Source: Pseudomonadota bacterium (GTDB lineage Bacteria; Myxococcota_A; Polyangia; Polyangiales; Polyangiaceae). From it: a stretch of DNA of 64,000 bases. The notes under the pieces were generated by a model, which saw only the letters and a list, made by a program, of their open reading frames with translations, did no database searches and was not told the DNA's origin. Positions within the stretch are counted from its first letter, which is position 1, and the number at the start of each line of letters is the position of its first letter. The DNA lies in the NCBI GenBank assembly GCA_023431345.1, contig JAEYWK010000153.1, positions 14,256-78,255 of the forward strand, in the 5' to 3' direction. This document shows, piece by piece, positions 16,905-25,545 of this stretch. Position numbers and translations under genes: made by a program.

Positions 16905-19409
16905 ATGGACCAGACCAAACTCGATCCGCACGACCTCCCGAACGAAGCTGCCGCGCGCGCCGAGCTCGGCGAGCGCCTGAAGGGCCGCGCCCGCGAGACG
17001 TTCCAGCGCGGCGAGCTGATCTCGGCGATGCTGTTCGCCTCCGACGCGCTCATGCTGTTTCCGAACGAGCGCTCGTACCTGGACTTGGCCGACGAGATCG
17101 CGCTGGCTTCACCGGATCCGCTGGCCACGGTGCCGGTCGCGACGGGCGCGGTGCACGTGGCGACGGCGGCCGTGCGCGCGCGCATCTTGATGATGCAAAA
17201 GCGCTTACCGGAGGCGATTGAGCTGCTCTGCAAGGTGATCGACGTAGCGCCCGACCTCGGCTACTTGCCGTGGATCGCGCGCTGGTGCCAGCCGGAGGTG
17301 ATCTCGCGCTTGGGCTGGGAAGTGTTCGGTAAGCACGTCGTACGCACGGTGCTGCGCGCCGGCCTGCAGGTGCCGGCCAAGCCCGCGCCCGACGACCCGC
17401 GCTTGGTGAACGTCAAGGCGGGGGCTGACTTGTTCGCCGCGCTCCGCCAGCAATTCCCGAACGAGGTAGCGCTCTACTTCGGAGAAACGATGCTGCGCCG
17501 CCGGCTCGACGATCCGAGCGCGACGCTGGCGGTGGCCCTGGAGGGGGTGCGGCGCTTTCCCCAAGATTGGAAGGTGCAAACCGCCACCGCCAACGCCTTC
17601 CGCCAAGCCGGCCGTCCCGAGGACGCGCTGAGCCACGCCAGAAACGCCTTGGCTATCGACGCCAAGGACAACTCACCGCTGTTCGACGCGGGCTGGGCCT
17701 TCGTGGAAGCGCAGCAGTTCGACCGCGCGACCCAGGTGTTCCACGAGCTGCTCTCGCGCGAGCCCGACTACGACGACGCCCGCCCCTCCTTTCACTACGC
17801 GCGCTTCCGCGGCTACGGCACCCCGGAAGATCGCCAGGCTCTGTTCATGCTGCGGGAGAAGGAGTGGTGGAGCACGCTGACGCGCGCGCTCTGCGAGGAG
17901 CTCGAGCCCACGCAGCCCTTCTACAATTTCTTGCCCGGTCCCGGCGACGCCGCGGCCGTCGCGGGGCGCTCGTTCGCTCGAGAGCTCGCGCCCATCGTGC
18001 GCTGCTGTGGCCAGGGCCTCGAGTGCAGCATCGCGCTCGAGAGCAAGTACCTGGAAGCGCCGAGCGCCAACCTGGCCTTCGACCTCGTCATGCGCAGCAT
18101 GGGCGCGCGCGGCACCCTCGACGTCGAGGTCGAGGAGGTGCAACAGCCCGACCCTCGCGCCGACAAGGGTCAGGTGCAGTACCGGCTCTGGAGCTACCAG
18201 GGCACGGCCGCGCAGCGCGTCTATCAGGCCGCTGACCCGCGCGCGCAGCAGGTGATTGGCGGCATCGCCCAGCAGGTGTTCCGCCGAGAAGGCTGGGACG
18301 AGGCCGCGCGCGCGGTGGCGGAGCAGTGGGGTGAGCCATGGCTGCACGGCTTCCTCGCCGTCATGACCGACCCACCCCTGCCTCCCCCGGACTCGGGCTT
18401 CGACGGGTTCTACTGGACGTTCCGCTGTCAGGTGGCAGCGGCGCTCGTGCTGTCGCACCTCGGCGCGTGGGAGTCAGGGTCCGCCAAGGGCGCCGTGTAC
18501 TCGCTGGTGCTGGGTCCCTCCGACTGGACGACGGCGGCGGGCATCATCGCGCTCGGCTTCCGCGCGAAGCAGAACCCGGCGCTACGTCCAGAGGTCGAGC
18601 AGCTGTTCAATTGGCTGCGCTCTCAAGCTCCGGCGCGTGGCTTCACGGAGTGGGAGCACGTGCTGCCCCACGTCTGGCTCGGGCTGGGCGACCACCCCGA
18701 GGCCACGCAGCGAGGGCTAGAGGCTTGGATCGAGCAGCTCGAGAGCGATCCGGCCAAGAGCAATCGTTGCAAGCCGCCGACGCGCCGCTACTGCGGGCTG
18801 ACGCTCGAGCAGTACGCTGAGTTTTGCAGCGAACGTGACAAGATCATGGCTCAGATCGGCCACCGTGGTCCCGCCGCGATGGCGGGCGCCGTGCTCGGCT
18901 CGGCGCCGCCCGAGATGGTGGAGCTGCTGCAGCGCTTCAAGCTGCCGATGCGGCAAGACGAGACAGGCGGCCTCATGCTGTACATCCCCGAGTGGCAGGA
19001 GGCGCTCAACAACAGCCGCTCCCTCCACGAGCGCTTCATCGAGCTGCAGGAGCTGCAAGCTTTCGCCAAGATGGGCGTGAGCGGCGAGGAGAAGGCGGCG
19101 CTCGATCGAATCCGCGACGGGAACATGGACATGCACTTGCGCATGGCGCAGGCGCAGCAAGCTCAACACGCCATGAAGCAGGGCGACGGCGGCGATCCGG
19201 ATCCGCTCGTCTTTCCGGGGCAGCCGGTCGCCAAGCTCAGTGATTATGTCGGCATCCTCAAGGGCATGCAGACGGGCGACATGATGGGCGCGCTCGGACG
19301 CTATGGCCTGGACATGGTGAGCTACGGCCAAGTGGCGACCGCTTGGGGCGCCAAGCTGGCGGCCGATCCGCTGCTGACCGAGAAATTCACGCGGATGATG
19401 ACCGGCTAA
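16905..19409 (+). CDS. Large TPR-like protein of unknown function
   Basis: About 834 residues with no signal peptide or membrane segment. The N-terminal ~300 residues show TPR-like helical pairs (PEAIELLCKVIDVAPDLGYLPW, PEDALSHARNALAIDAKDNSPLFDAGWAFVEAQQFDRATQVFHELLSREPD). The middle (~480-600) contains PPPDSGFDGFYWTFRCQVAAALVLSHL and VLGPSDWTTAAGIIALGF. The C-terminal third holds a charged region rich in Gln and Met. Such proteins are usually scaffolds; no enzyme motif is seen. The ATG at 16905 is preferred, with an in-frame ATG at 16875 as alternative. It is monocistronic and ends 18 bp from the convergent HTTM gene. Confidence 0.65.
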   Translation: MDQTKLDPHDLPNEAAARAELGERLKGRARETFQRGELISAMLFASDALMLFPNERSYLDLADEIALASPDPLATVPVATGAVHVATAAVRARILMMQKRLPEAIELLCKVIDVAPDLGYLPWIARWCQPEVISRLGWEVFGKHVVRTVLRAGLQVPAKPAPDDPRLVNVKAGADLFAALRQQFPNEVALYFGETMLRRRLDDPSATLAVALEGVRRFPQDWKVQTATANAFRQAGRPEDALSHARNALAIDAKDNSPLFDAGWAFVEAQQFDRATQVFHELLSREPDYDDARPSFHYARFRGYGTPEDRQALFMLREKEWWSTLTRALCEELEPTQPFYNFLPGPGDAAAVAGRSFARELAPIVRCCGQGLECSIALESKYLEAPSANLAFDLVMRSMGARGTLDVEVEEVQQPDPRADKGQVQYRLWSYQGTAAQRVYQAADPRAQQVIGGIAQQVFRREGWDEAARAVAEQWGEPWLHGFLAVMTDPPLPPPDSGFDGFYWTFRCQVAAALVLSHLGAWESGSAKGAVYSLVLGPSDWTTAAGIIALGFRAKQNPALRPEVEQLFNWLRSQAPARGFTEWEHVLPHVWLGLGDHPEATQRGLEAWIEQLESDPAKSNRCKPPTRRYCGLTLEQYAEFCSERDKIMAQIGHRGPAAMAGAVLGSAPPEMVELLQRFKLPMRQDETGGLMLYIPEWQEALNNSRSLHERFIELQELQAFAKMGVSGEEKAALDRIRDGNMDMHLRMAQAQQAQHAMKQGDGGDPDPLVFPGQPVAKLSDYVGILKGMQTGDMMGALGRYGLDMVSYGQVATAWGAKLAADPLLTEKFTRMMTG

Positions 19410-19427
19410 TGGTCGCGAGGGAGCGGG

Positions 19428-20348
19428 CTAGCCGCTGCGCCGCAAGCCGGCCCCTGCTAGCCGACGCGCCCGCAGCGCGACGAGCTTCCCCGGCCACGAC
19501 TCCAAGCGGAAGAACGCCAAATAGGGCACCCACGACAACGGGTAAGGAAATGAAATGTGCATGAGCGCCGCGACGCCCACGTGAAAGCTCCACGCCGCGA
19601 GCGCCCAGATGAGCGCAAGCCGGCGTGAAAGCAGCACGAGCGGCGCGCCCAGCTCCACGAGCAGCGTCAGCACCGCCAGAGGTGGGAACAGCTGCGGGTG
19701 CCGCACGAACCACACGCCGAGCGCGGAAGCGGAGCGACCGAGCTCGATTTTTCGCAGGTTGTCGTAGGCTATCTGGACGCGCAGCTGCTCGCCCTCGAGC
19801 CAGCCGAAGCCGCCGAGCTTCAGCTTGGCCACGCCCGCGACGAAGTACGTCGCGACCGTCAACGCGCAGGCCAGCTGCAAGACTCGCGCGTAGCGATCGT
19901 CGTCGGCCGGCGTCGCCCTGCCCCGGCGAGCGTCGAGGCTGAGCGCGTCGGCGGCGGGAGCGAGCCCGAGCAGCAGCACGTGCAAGACGAGCAAGTTCTC
20001 GGTATGAAAGATCATGCCGAACGAGCTTCGGTAGCTCGTGACCCAGAGCAGCGCCACGGCGAACGCGGGCGCACACCAGCGGAAGCGGTAGCCGACGGTG
20101 AACGCCACGCCCAGCGGCAACGCCGCCACCAGCGCCACCACCACGACCGCGTAGGGCAGAGGCGCGCTCAGCACCGTCGAAAGGCCCACGGGCGCGAATT
20201 CCCAGCTCGCCAAGCGCGCCACGCTGGTCAGCGTCGGCGAGCTCAGTATCAGGTAGCACAGCGCGAAGGCGCCGACGGCAAAGCGAAACGCGCCCAGGCG
20301 AGCCGCAGGATCCGGCTCACGCAGCGCGTCCAGCCAGCGCTCGCTCAC
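19428..20348 (-). CDS. HTTM-type integral membrane protein (gamma-carboxylase-like)
   Basis: About 306 residues with six or more hydrophobic segments. The motif set TSYRSSFGMIFHTENLLVLHVLLLG, TYFVAGVAKLKLGGFGWLEGEQLR and FHVGVAALMHISFPY fits the HTTM domain, the membrane part of vitamin-K-dependent gamma-carboxylase and of many uncharacterised bacterial proteins. The GTG at 20348 overlaps the stop of the upstream 147-residue gene (GTGA) and has GGGAGG six bases before it, which fixes the start. An open extension to 20885 is the wrong-frame reading of that upstream gene. The chemical role is unknown; the coupled partner suggests a two-protein membrane unit. Confidence 0.78.
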   Translation of the reverse strand: MSERWLDALREPDPAARLGAFRFAVGAFALCYLILSSPTLTSVARLASWEFAPVGLSTVLSAPLPYAVVVVALVAALPLGVAFTVGYRFRWCAPAFAVALLWVTSYRSSFGMIFHTENLLVLHVLLLGLAPAADALSLDARRGRATPADDDRYARVLQLACALTVATYFVAGVAKLKLGGFGWLEGEQLRVQIAYDNLRKIELGRSASALGVWFVRHPQLFPPLAVLTLLVELGAPLVLLSRRLALIWALAAWSFHVGVAALMHISFPYPLSWVPYLAFFRLESWPGKLVALRARRLAGAGLRRSG

Positions 20349-20788
20349 GAGCCGCCTCCCACGCGGCAGCGCTTCAGAACTTGGCGTCGCTCCGGAGCCG
20401 GCTCCACCTCGAAATAGCGAATGGGATCGAACTCGGCTGCCACCAGCTCGACGCGACGCACCTCGGCGAAGCGCGGCGTCGCCGCCACGTTGCGCGCAAT
20501 GCGCTCGCAGAGCGGGGTGAGCGCGACGCTCCCTTGCCGCGCGGCGCGCTTCAGCGTGACGAGCGCCTGCATGACAGGACCGTTGGCGACGAGCTCCGGC
20601 GGGAGAGCGACGCGCTGGCGCCCGCGGGTCACGCCTTCGGCGACGTGCAGCAGCGGGCGCTCGCGGCGCTGCGCGAACATGGGGTAGGTGGAGAACGGGA
20701 AGCCATCCTGGCCGGCGCCGCGAAAGAGCGGCAAGAGCGCCATCACCACCAATGAAAGACCCCAAGCGAAAGTCAGCCAGCGCGGCAT
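20345..20788 (-). CDS. Small membrane-anchored partner of the HTTM protein
   Basis: 147 residues. One hydrophobic segment near the N-terminus (LTFAWGLSLVVMALLPLF) is followed by a soluble region probably outside the cytoplasm. That region has FPFSTYPMFAQRRER, a GQDGFPFS-type lead-in seen in small proteins next to HTTM genes, and VAAEFDPIRYFEVEP. The ATG at 20788 with GGTGAAG upstream is preferred over an open extension to 20863. It overlaps the HTTM gene by four bases. Confidence 0.65.
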   Translation of the reverse strand: MPRWLTFAWGLSLVVMALLPLFRGAGQDGFPFSTYPMFAQRRERPLLHVAEGVTRGRQRVALPPELVANGPVMQALVTLKRAARQGSVALTPLCERIARNVAATPRFAEVRRVELVAAEFDPIRYFEVEPAPERRQVLKRCRVGGGS

Positions 20789-20905
20789 CTTCACCGGACT
20801 TTGGCGCAGCAAACGGCGTGAGTCGATGCCACCCTGGCCAATTGCCACGGTCAGCTGCTGCAATGACCATAGTCACAGCGGACAAAGCGCGGTGTCGTAG
20901 CTGAC

Positions 20906-22012
20906 GTGACGAAGGCGGTTTGGGTCAACGGGGGAGTGGTTTTGAGAGGTCGAGCGGAGAGCGCTGACCTGACGCGCCGTCCCCCGCCACCGCTCGAGGG
21001 CGAGCGCGCGCGCCGCGGCCCGTGGTTCTGTCGCTCGGCCATGGTCGTCCAGCTGCTGGCTGCCTCCACGTGGGTGGCGCTCTGCGTGAGTGGGCAGGCC
21101 GGGCAGTCGACGGCGATCGCGGTCGCCTTCAGCGCCGCGGGCGCGGCCGCTTGGCTCGCCGCGCTCGTGGTACATCACCGCCCCGAGCACGACCGTCGCA
21201 CGAAGTACAACGCGCTCTTGTCGGGGCAAGCGCTGCTGAGCTGGGGCCTGCTCTTCGCTTACTACCCGGGCCCGCGCCAGGCGGCGCTCGACGTGGGTGT
21301 CGTTGCGTCCCTGCTCTTGCTCCTGCTACCGCAAGCTTGGGCCATTCATCTGTTGTTGCGGGCCGACCTCCGCGCCGCGGAAGACGCGGCGAGCTTCCGG
21401 CGGGCCGTCAAGCTGTATCGAATCACGCGCTGGGCCGGCGCGGGCTTGGGCTGGCGCAGCGCCTGCGCGTTCGTGCTCGCCCGCCTACTGGATCCGACCG
21501 GGTACTGCTTCTTCTTGGTGCGCTATCTCGCCGCCGAGAAGCTGAAGCACGAGGGCGTGCTCTACCTGCGCGCCTTCGGCGAGCCCCAGGCCGATAGCCT
21601 CACGGCGCAAGCCATCGTGCCGCTCACCGAGCGCCTGCCCGTCTCCGCTTGGGTGCACGAGCGGCCCGCCGACGCGCGCGTCTACCGTCACTTTGCCGCA
21701 GGGCTCGGGGTCAGCGCCATCCGCGTGGATGACGCCGATTGGCAGCTCTGGCTCGAGCACCAGCTGCGCCGCGCCCTAGCCGTCATCGTCGACGCCAGCG
21801 CCGAAGGCGTGAGTCTCAGCTACGAGCTCAAGCTCGCTCTGCAGCTCCTCCCTCGCGAGCGAATCGTCGTGCTCCTGCCCGAGGGACTTCGGGAGCCTCG
21901 CTCCGGGCTGAGCTCGATCACGTTCGACGCGCCCTCCCCGAGCCAAGTCACGCCGCCACTCGCGGCCTGGCTCGAGCGCCTCGTGGAAGCAGCGCCGAGC
22001 CGCGCGCGCTGA
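20906..22012 (+). CDS. Integral membrane protein with C-terminal TIR-like alpha/beta domain
   Basis: Up to 368 residues. Three or four hydrophobic segments (about 45-70, 75-95, 105-125 and 135-155) are followed by a cytoplasmic C-terminal domain of ~170 residues. That domain has EGVLYLRAFGEPQADS, an amphipathic middle, and LAVIVDASAEGVSLSYELKLALQLLPRERIVVLLPEG. The pattern of a buried strand (LYLRAF), a second strand ending in Asp/Ala-Ser and a following Glu-containing helix resembles TIR-like or YLRSF-type conflict domains, but a catalytic Glu cannot be assigned with confidence. The start is uncertain (GTG at 20906; an ATG at 21041 would shorten it). It is divergent from the HTTM operon. Confidence 0.55.
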   Translation: MTKAVWVNGGVVLRGRAESADLTRRPPPPLEGERARRGPWFCRSAMVVQLLAASTWVALCVSGQAGQSTAIAVAFSAAGAAAWLAALVVHHRPEHDRRTKYNALLSGQALLSWGLLFAYYPGPRQAALDVGVVASLLLLLLPQAWAIHLLLRADLRAAEDAASFRRAVKLYRITRWAGAGLGWRSACAFVLARLLDPTGYCFFLVRYLAAEKLKHEGVLYLRAFGEPQADSLTAQAIVPLTERLPVSAWVHERPADARVYRHFAAGLGVSAIRVDDADWQLWLEHQLRRALAVIVDASAEGVSLSYELKLALQLLPRERIVVLLPEGLREPRSGLSSITFDAPSPSQVTPPLAAWLERLVEAAPSRAR

Positions 22013-22046
22013 CGGCGCTGCACCCGCGCACGCCCCCCCCTCGCCC

Positions 22047-22062
22047 CGCGGCACGAGCCGCG
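22047..22062. terminator. Small hairpin between convergent genes
   Basis: CGCGGC and GCCGCG form a perfect 6-bp stem with loop ACGA between the stops of the membrane protein at 20906-22012 and the peptidase at 22074-24284. Without a T-run the terminator call is weak. Confidence 0.3.
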
Positions 22063-22073
22063 CTTCACGCGCG

Positions 22074-24284
22074 TCAGGGCAGCTTCATGCCGAGCGCCTG
22101 GACCAAAAAGGCCCACTGATCGGCGGCTTCCTCGATGCGCTTGTCCGTCGGAATGCCCTCGCCGTGGCCGGCGCGCGTCTCGATCCGGATCAGAATCGGG
22201 CTGGGGCCCGCTTGCGCGTGCTGCAGCGCCGCCGCGAACTTGAAGGAATGCGCGGGCACCACGCGATCGTCGTGATCGGCGGTCGTGATCAGGGTCGGTG
22301 GGTAGCTGACGCCCGGGCGTAGGTTGTGCAGCGGCGAGTAGCGGTACAGCACCTGAAAGTCCTCTGCCACGTCCGGGGAGCCGTAGTCGTCGACCCACGA
22401 CCAGCCGATCGTGAACTTGTGGAAGCGCAGCATGTCGTGCACACCCACGCCCGGCAGCGCCGCGCCGAACAGCTCCGGACGTTGCGCGAGCATCGCTCCC
22501 ACCAGCAAGCCACCGTTCGAGCGCCCGGAGATCGCCAGCTTTTCCCGCGACGTCACGCCTTCGCGCACCAGGTACTCGGCAGCGGCGCTGAAGTCATCGA
22601 AGACGTTCTGCTTCTTCGCGCGCTTTCCGGCCTCGTGCCACGAGCTACCGTACTCACCTCCGCCGCGCAAATTCGGCGTCGCGAGCACCCCGCCCAGCTC
22701 GAGCCACGCCAGGTTCGCGACCCGAAACGTCGGCGTGATCGCGATGTTGAAACCACCGTAGCCATAGAGGAGGCAAGGCGTGCTCGGCCCCAGCGCGAGG
22801 CCTTTCTTGTAGGTCAAGAACATCGAGATGCGGGTGCCGTCTTTGCTGGGATAGAACACCTGCCGAGTCTCGAACGCTGCCGGATCGAACTCGACGTTGG
22901 GCCTGCGGAACGGCTCGCTCACCCGCTGCGCGAGGTCGAAGCGTAGCTGCTCACGCGGCGTGGAGAAGCTCTCGTAGCTGACGAACACGTCGCTACGCTT
23001 CTCGTCGCCTTCGGAGAGCCACGCCGTGCCGAGCCCGGGCAACGGCAGCGTCTGCTCGAGCTGCCCGCGCTCGTCGTAGACGCGCAGCTCCGTGAAGGCG
23101 TTCTTCAAATAGTTGGCGACGAGACGTCCGCCCACGCGCTCCACCTGCTGCAGCGTCTCGCCGGCTTGGGGGATGACGTCGACGAAGCGCGGGCGTCGCT
23201 CGGCCAAGTCGACGGCGACGACGCGACCGCGCGGCGCGCCCGCGTCGGTCTTGAACCAGAGCTTATCGCCGCGACTGCCGATGAACGAATACTCGTGACT
23301 CAGCGTCGGCACGAGCTCGGTGGGCTTCGCCTCCGGTCGTCGCAGATCGACGTAGAGCACCGCGTTCTTCGGGTCCGTGCCCTCGTTGATCGAGATCAAC
23401 AAGTACCGACCGTCGCGCGTGACGATCGGATAGAAGCTGTGCTTCTTCTGGTCAGGGCGCTCGTAGACCAGACGATCGTCGGCCTGGGCCTGCCCCAAGC
23501 GGTGGAAATAGAGCTTGTTGTAGTAGTTGGCGGCCTCCAGCGACTGCCCTGGTTGCGGCTCCGCGTAGCGGCTGTAGTAGAAGCCGCTGCCGTCTCTCGT
23601 CCAGGCTACCCAAGAAAACTTCGTCCATTGGATCGAGTCGGGCAGGTCATTACCGTCGTCGACCCGGCGCACCCGCCACTCCGTCCAATCGGAGCCCGCG
23701 CGCGACAGCCCGTACGCCACCAGCTTGCCATCTTCGCTCGGGACGACTCCTTTGAGGGCCACGGTGCCGTCGGCCGCGAGCTCATTGACGTCGAGCAAGA
23801 GCTGGGGCTCCGCGCCCAGCGCCGCGAGCCAATACAAGCGCGGCTGATTGAGCAGCCCAGGGTTATAGCGGTAGAAATAGCGACCGCCGCGCTCAGTCGG
23901 CAAATCCCAGCGCTCGATCTGCCACAGCTCCTTCATGCGCGCCCGAAGCCGCGCCCGCTCCGGGATCTGCTCGAGGAAGCGGAAGGTGAGCCGGTTCTGC
24001 TCGTCGATCCACGCCTTCGTGGCGGAGCTGCTCGACTGCTCGAGCCATCGATACGGATCCGCCACCTCCACGCCGTGCAGCGTTTCGACGAGCGGATCGC
24101 GGCGGCTCTTCGGATAGTCGAAGCGCTGAGCGGCGGAAGTCGCGGCCGACGGCGCCGTAGCCGCAGGCGCGACCTCACGCGGCGCCGGCGGGGCAGACGC
24201 GGCACAGGCCCCGCACACTAGCGCGCCGGTAAGCAGGCCACCGAACCCAAGCTTACCGTGGTTACCGAAGGAAAGCGCTCGCAC
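22074..24284 (-). CDS. Prolyl oligopeptidase family serine peptidase (S9A), exported
   Basis: About 736 residues. An N-terminal hydrophobic stretch (LGFGGLLTGALVCGAC) looks like a lipoprotein signal. The beta-propeller (~80-480) opens with DPYRWLEQ, the standard start of S9A enzymes. The alpha/beta-hydrolase part has the catalytic Ser in GRSNGG (near 590), Asp in DHDDRV (near 669) and His in GHGEG (near 706). It would cut short peptides after Pro, here in the periplasm or at the surface. The GTG at 24284 preceded by GAGGAG is chosen; the frame is open to 24407. Length matches the family. It is followed by a convergent membrane-protein gene. Confidence 0.9.
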   Translation of the reverse strand: MRALSFGNHGKLGFGGLLTGALVCGACAASAPPAPREVAPAATAPSAATSAAQRFDYPKSRRDPLVETLHGVEVADPYRWLEQSSSSATKAWIDEQNRLTFRFLEQIPERARLRARMKELWQIERWDLPTERGGRYFYRYNPGLLNQPRLYWLAALGAEPQLLLDVNELAADGTVALKGVVPSEDGKLVAYGLSRAGSDWTEWRVRRVDDGNDLPDSIQWTKFSWVAWTRDGSGFYYSRYAEPQPGQSLEAANYYNKLYFHRLGQAQADDRLVYERPDQKKHSFYPIVTRDGRYLLISINEGTDPKNAVLYVDLRRPEAKPTELVPTLSHEYSFIGSRGDKLWFKTDAGAPRGRVVAVDLAERRPRFVDVIPQAGETLQQVERVGGRLVANYLKNAFTELRVYDERGQLEQTLPLPGLGTAWLSEGDEKRSDVFVSYESFSTPREQLRFDLAQRVSEPFRRPNVEFDPAAFETRQVFYPSKDGTRISMFLTYKKGLALGPSTPCLLYGYGGFNIAITPTFRVANLAWLELGGVLATPNLRGGGEYGSSWHEAGKRAKKQNVFDDFSAAAEYLVREGVTSREKLAISGRSNGGLLVGAMLAQRPELFGAALPGVGVHDMLRFHKFTIGWSWVDDYGSPDVAEDFQVLYRYSPLHNLRPGVSYPPTLITTADHDDRVVPAHSFKFAAALQHAQAGPSPILIRIETRAGHGEGIPTDKRIEEAADQWAFLVQALGMKLP

Positions 24285-24333
24285 GGCTCCTCGCGTAACG
24301 CGGCCGGGCGCGGAACTGAAGCCCGCGCGCGCC

Positions 24334-24639
24334 CTAAGGCCGCTGCCAGCGCGACTCACGACGCTGCTCGCAAACTTGGAGCGAGTACTCCTCGTAGTAA
24401 ACGTCACGGCCGCTCTGCTGCGCGGCGCGGTGCTCGGCGTGGGCGCCCCAGGCTGCTACTTGCTCGGCCGTCTCGAACTCGATGATCGTGAGGCGCTCGC
24501 CGTCTGGAGCCACGAAATCCTTGGTGGCGATGAAACCGGGCATCTGCGAGGCGAGCTCGTACATGCGCTCGCCCAGCTCGAAGTAATCCTTGGGAGGAGC
24601 GTCAGCGCGTAATCGGTTCCTGAAAACCACCACCATCAT
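24334..24639 (-). CDS. ABM-fold (antibiotic biosynthesis monooxygenase-like) protein
   Basis: 101 residues with the ferredoxin-like alpha/beta pattern of the ABM superfamily: MMVVVFRNRLR, a helix with YFELGERMYELASQMPGF, and RLTIIEFETAEQVAAWGAHAEHRAAQ. Proteins of this size act as cofactor-free monooxygenases or as small regulatory or binding subunits; no substrate is suggested. The gene starts three bases after the stop of the receiver-CheX gene, so it is the last gene of that operon, an odd companion for a chemotaxis-type phosphatase. Confidence 0.78.
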   Translation of the reverse strand: MMVVVFRNRLRADAPPKDYFELGERMYELASQMPGFIATKDFVAPDGERLTIIEFETAEQVAAWGAHAEHRAAQQSGRDVYYEEYSLQVCEQRRESRWQRP

Positions 24640-24642
24640 GCC

Positions 24643-25545
24643 CTAAAGGTAGCGGATTTCGCCGAGCCCGAGCACCTTGTTGGTGACGGGAGCGTGCAGC
24701 TTCCGGCGATCGAAGTCTGCCAAGTAATACTCCAGGCTCAGGCGCAACGCGCCTCGCGCCAAGGTCACGGCGAACGAAGGTTGCCGACCGGGATAGCGCG
24801 GCGGGCTGCCGGAAGCGCGAATGAAGATCGGCGTGCCGTGCTGGATCGACACCGAGCGCTCGACGAAGAAGGCGTTGATGCGGCCCAAGATCTGGTTGCA
24901 GAGCTCGCCAACCAGGTCCTCCATGCAATCGATGCGAACGGGCCGCACCCCCGGCAGGTAGGCCTCGTACAGCGCCCGGGCGTCGTCGCTGGTCAGCCCC
25001 GCCATCAGGTGTCCGGAGATGCCGCCCGAGAAGGGGATCACGGCGCTCAAGTCGGACAGCGCCGTTTGCTTGGCGGCCAGGAACGAGCCGCTCTCCACGT
25101 GAAACCCACCCAGCGTGCCGAGCACCTCGAGCGCCGCCCCCTTCACGGCGTCCGCGATCGCGGGCGGATAGAAGTGCTCGGTCAAGAGCTCGGAGATCGC
25201 CGTGCGCAGCTCATCGGCGCGGAACGGCTCACGCAGGACGCGATCGGGCTCGAGGTCAGCCCGCGGTGGTGACGACGGCGGCGTATCGCCTCTCACCCCC
25301 CAAATGATGCGCGCGTCGGGGGCGAGCTCGCGCACCCGCGGCACGAAATCCAAGCCCACGCCCGCCGTCGCGACGGCGCTGAGGATGATCAGCGAGACCT
25401 GCGAGCGAGCGCGGACGAGATCGAGGGCCGCGTCGAGCGTCGACACCCAGATCACGCGAAAGCCCAGCTCGCTCAGCTCTTCCATCACGAACGACAACGA
25501 GCCGTCCGCCGTGTCGACGACGAGGACTTCCTTGTCCGTCATCAT
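24643..25545 (-). CDS. Degenerate receiver fused to a CheX-like phosphatase domain
   Basis: 300 residues. The N-terminal ~120 residues have a receiver fold start (EVLVVDTADGSLSF), but the usual phospho-acceptor Asp is missing: the strand reads VSLIILSAVATAG. The C-terminal part is CheX-like, with SAVIPFSGGISGHLMAGL and the signature EDLVGELCNQILGR, whose Glu and Asn (ExxN) are the catalytic residues for removing phosphate from CheY. GTPIFI follows as in the family. The ATG overlaps the stop of the upstream CheY-like gene by four bases. The likely role is to dephosphorylate that CheY-like partner, with the receiver-like domain as a docking or sensing part. Confidence 0.8.
   Translation of the reverse strand: MMTDKEVLVVDTADGSLSFVMEELSELGFRVIWVSTLDAALDLVRARSQVSLIILSAVATAGVGLDFVPRVRELAPDARIIWGVRGDTPPSSPPRADLEPDRVLREPFRADELRTAISELLTEHFYPPAIADAVKGAALEVLGTLGGFHVESGSFLAAKQTALSDLSAVIPFSGGISGHLMAGLTSDDARALYEAYLPGVRPVRIDCMEDLVGELCNQILGRINAFFVERSVSIQHGTPIFIRASGSPPRYPGRQPSFAVTLARGALRLSLEYYLADFDRRKLHAPVTNKVLGLGEIRYL

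Noticed and set aside
20349..20885. N-terminal extension of the HTTM gene
   Set aside because: It is the wrong-frame reading of the 147-residue gene; the GTG at 20348 has a good ribosome-binding site.
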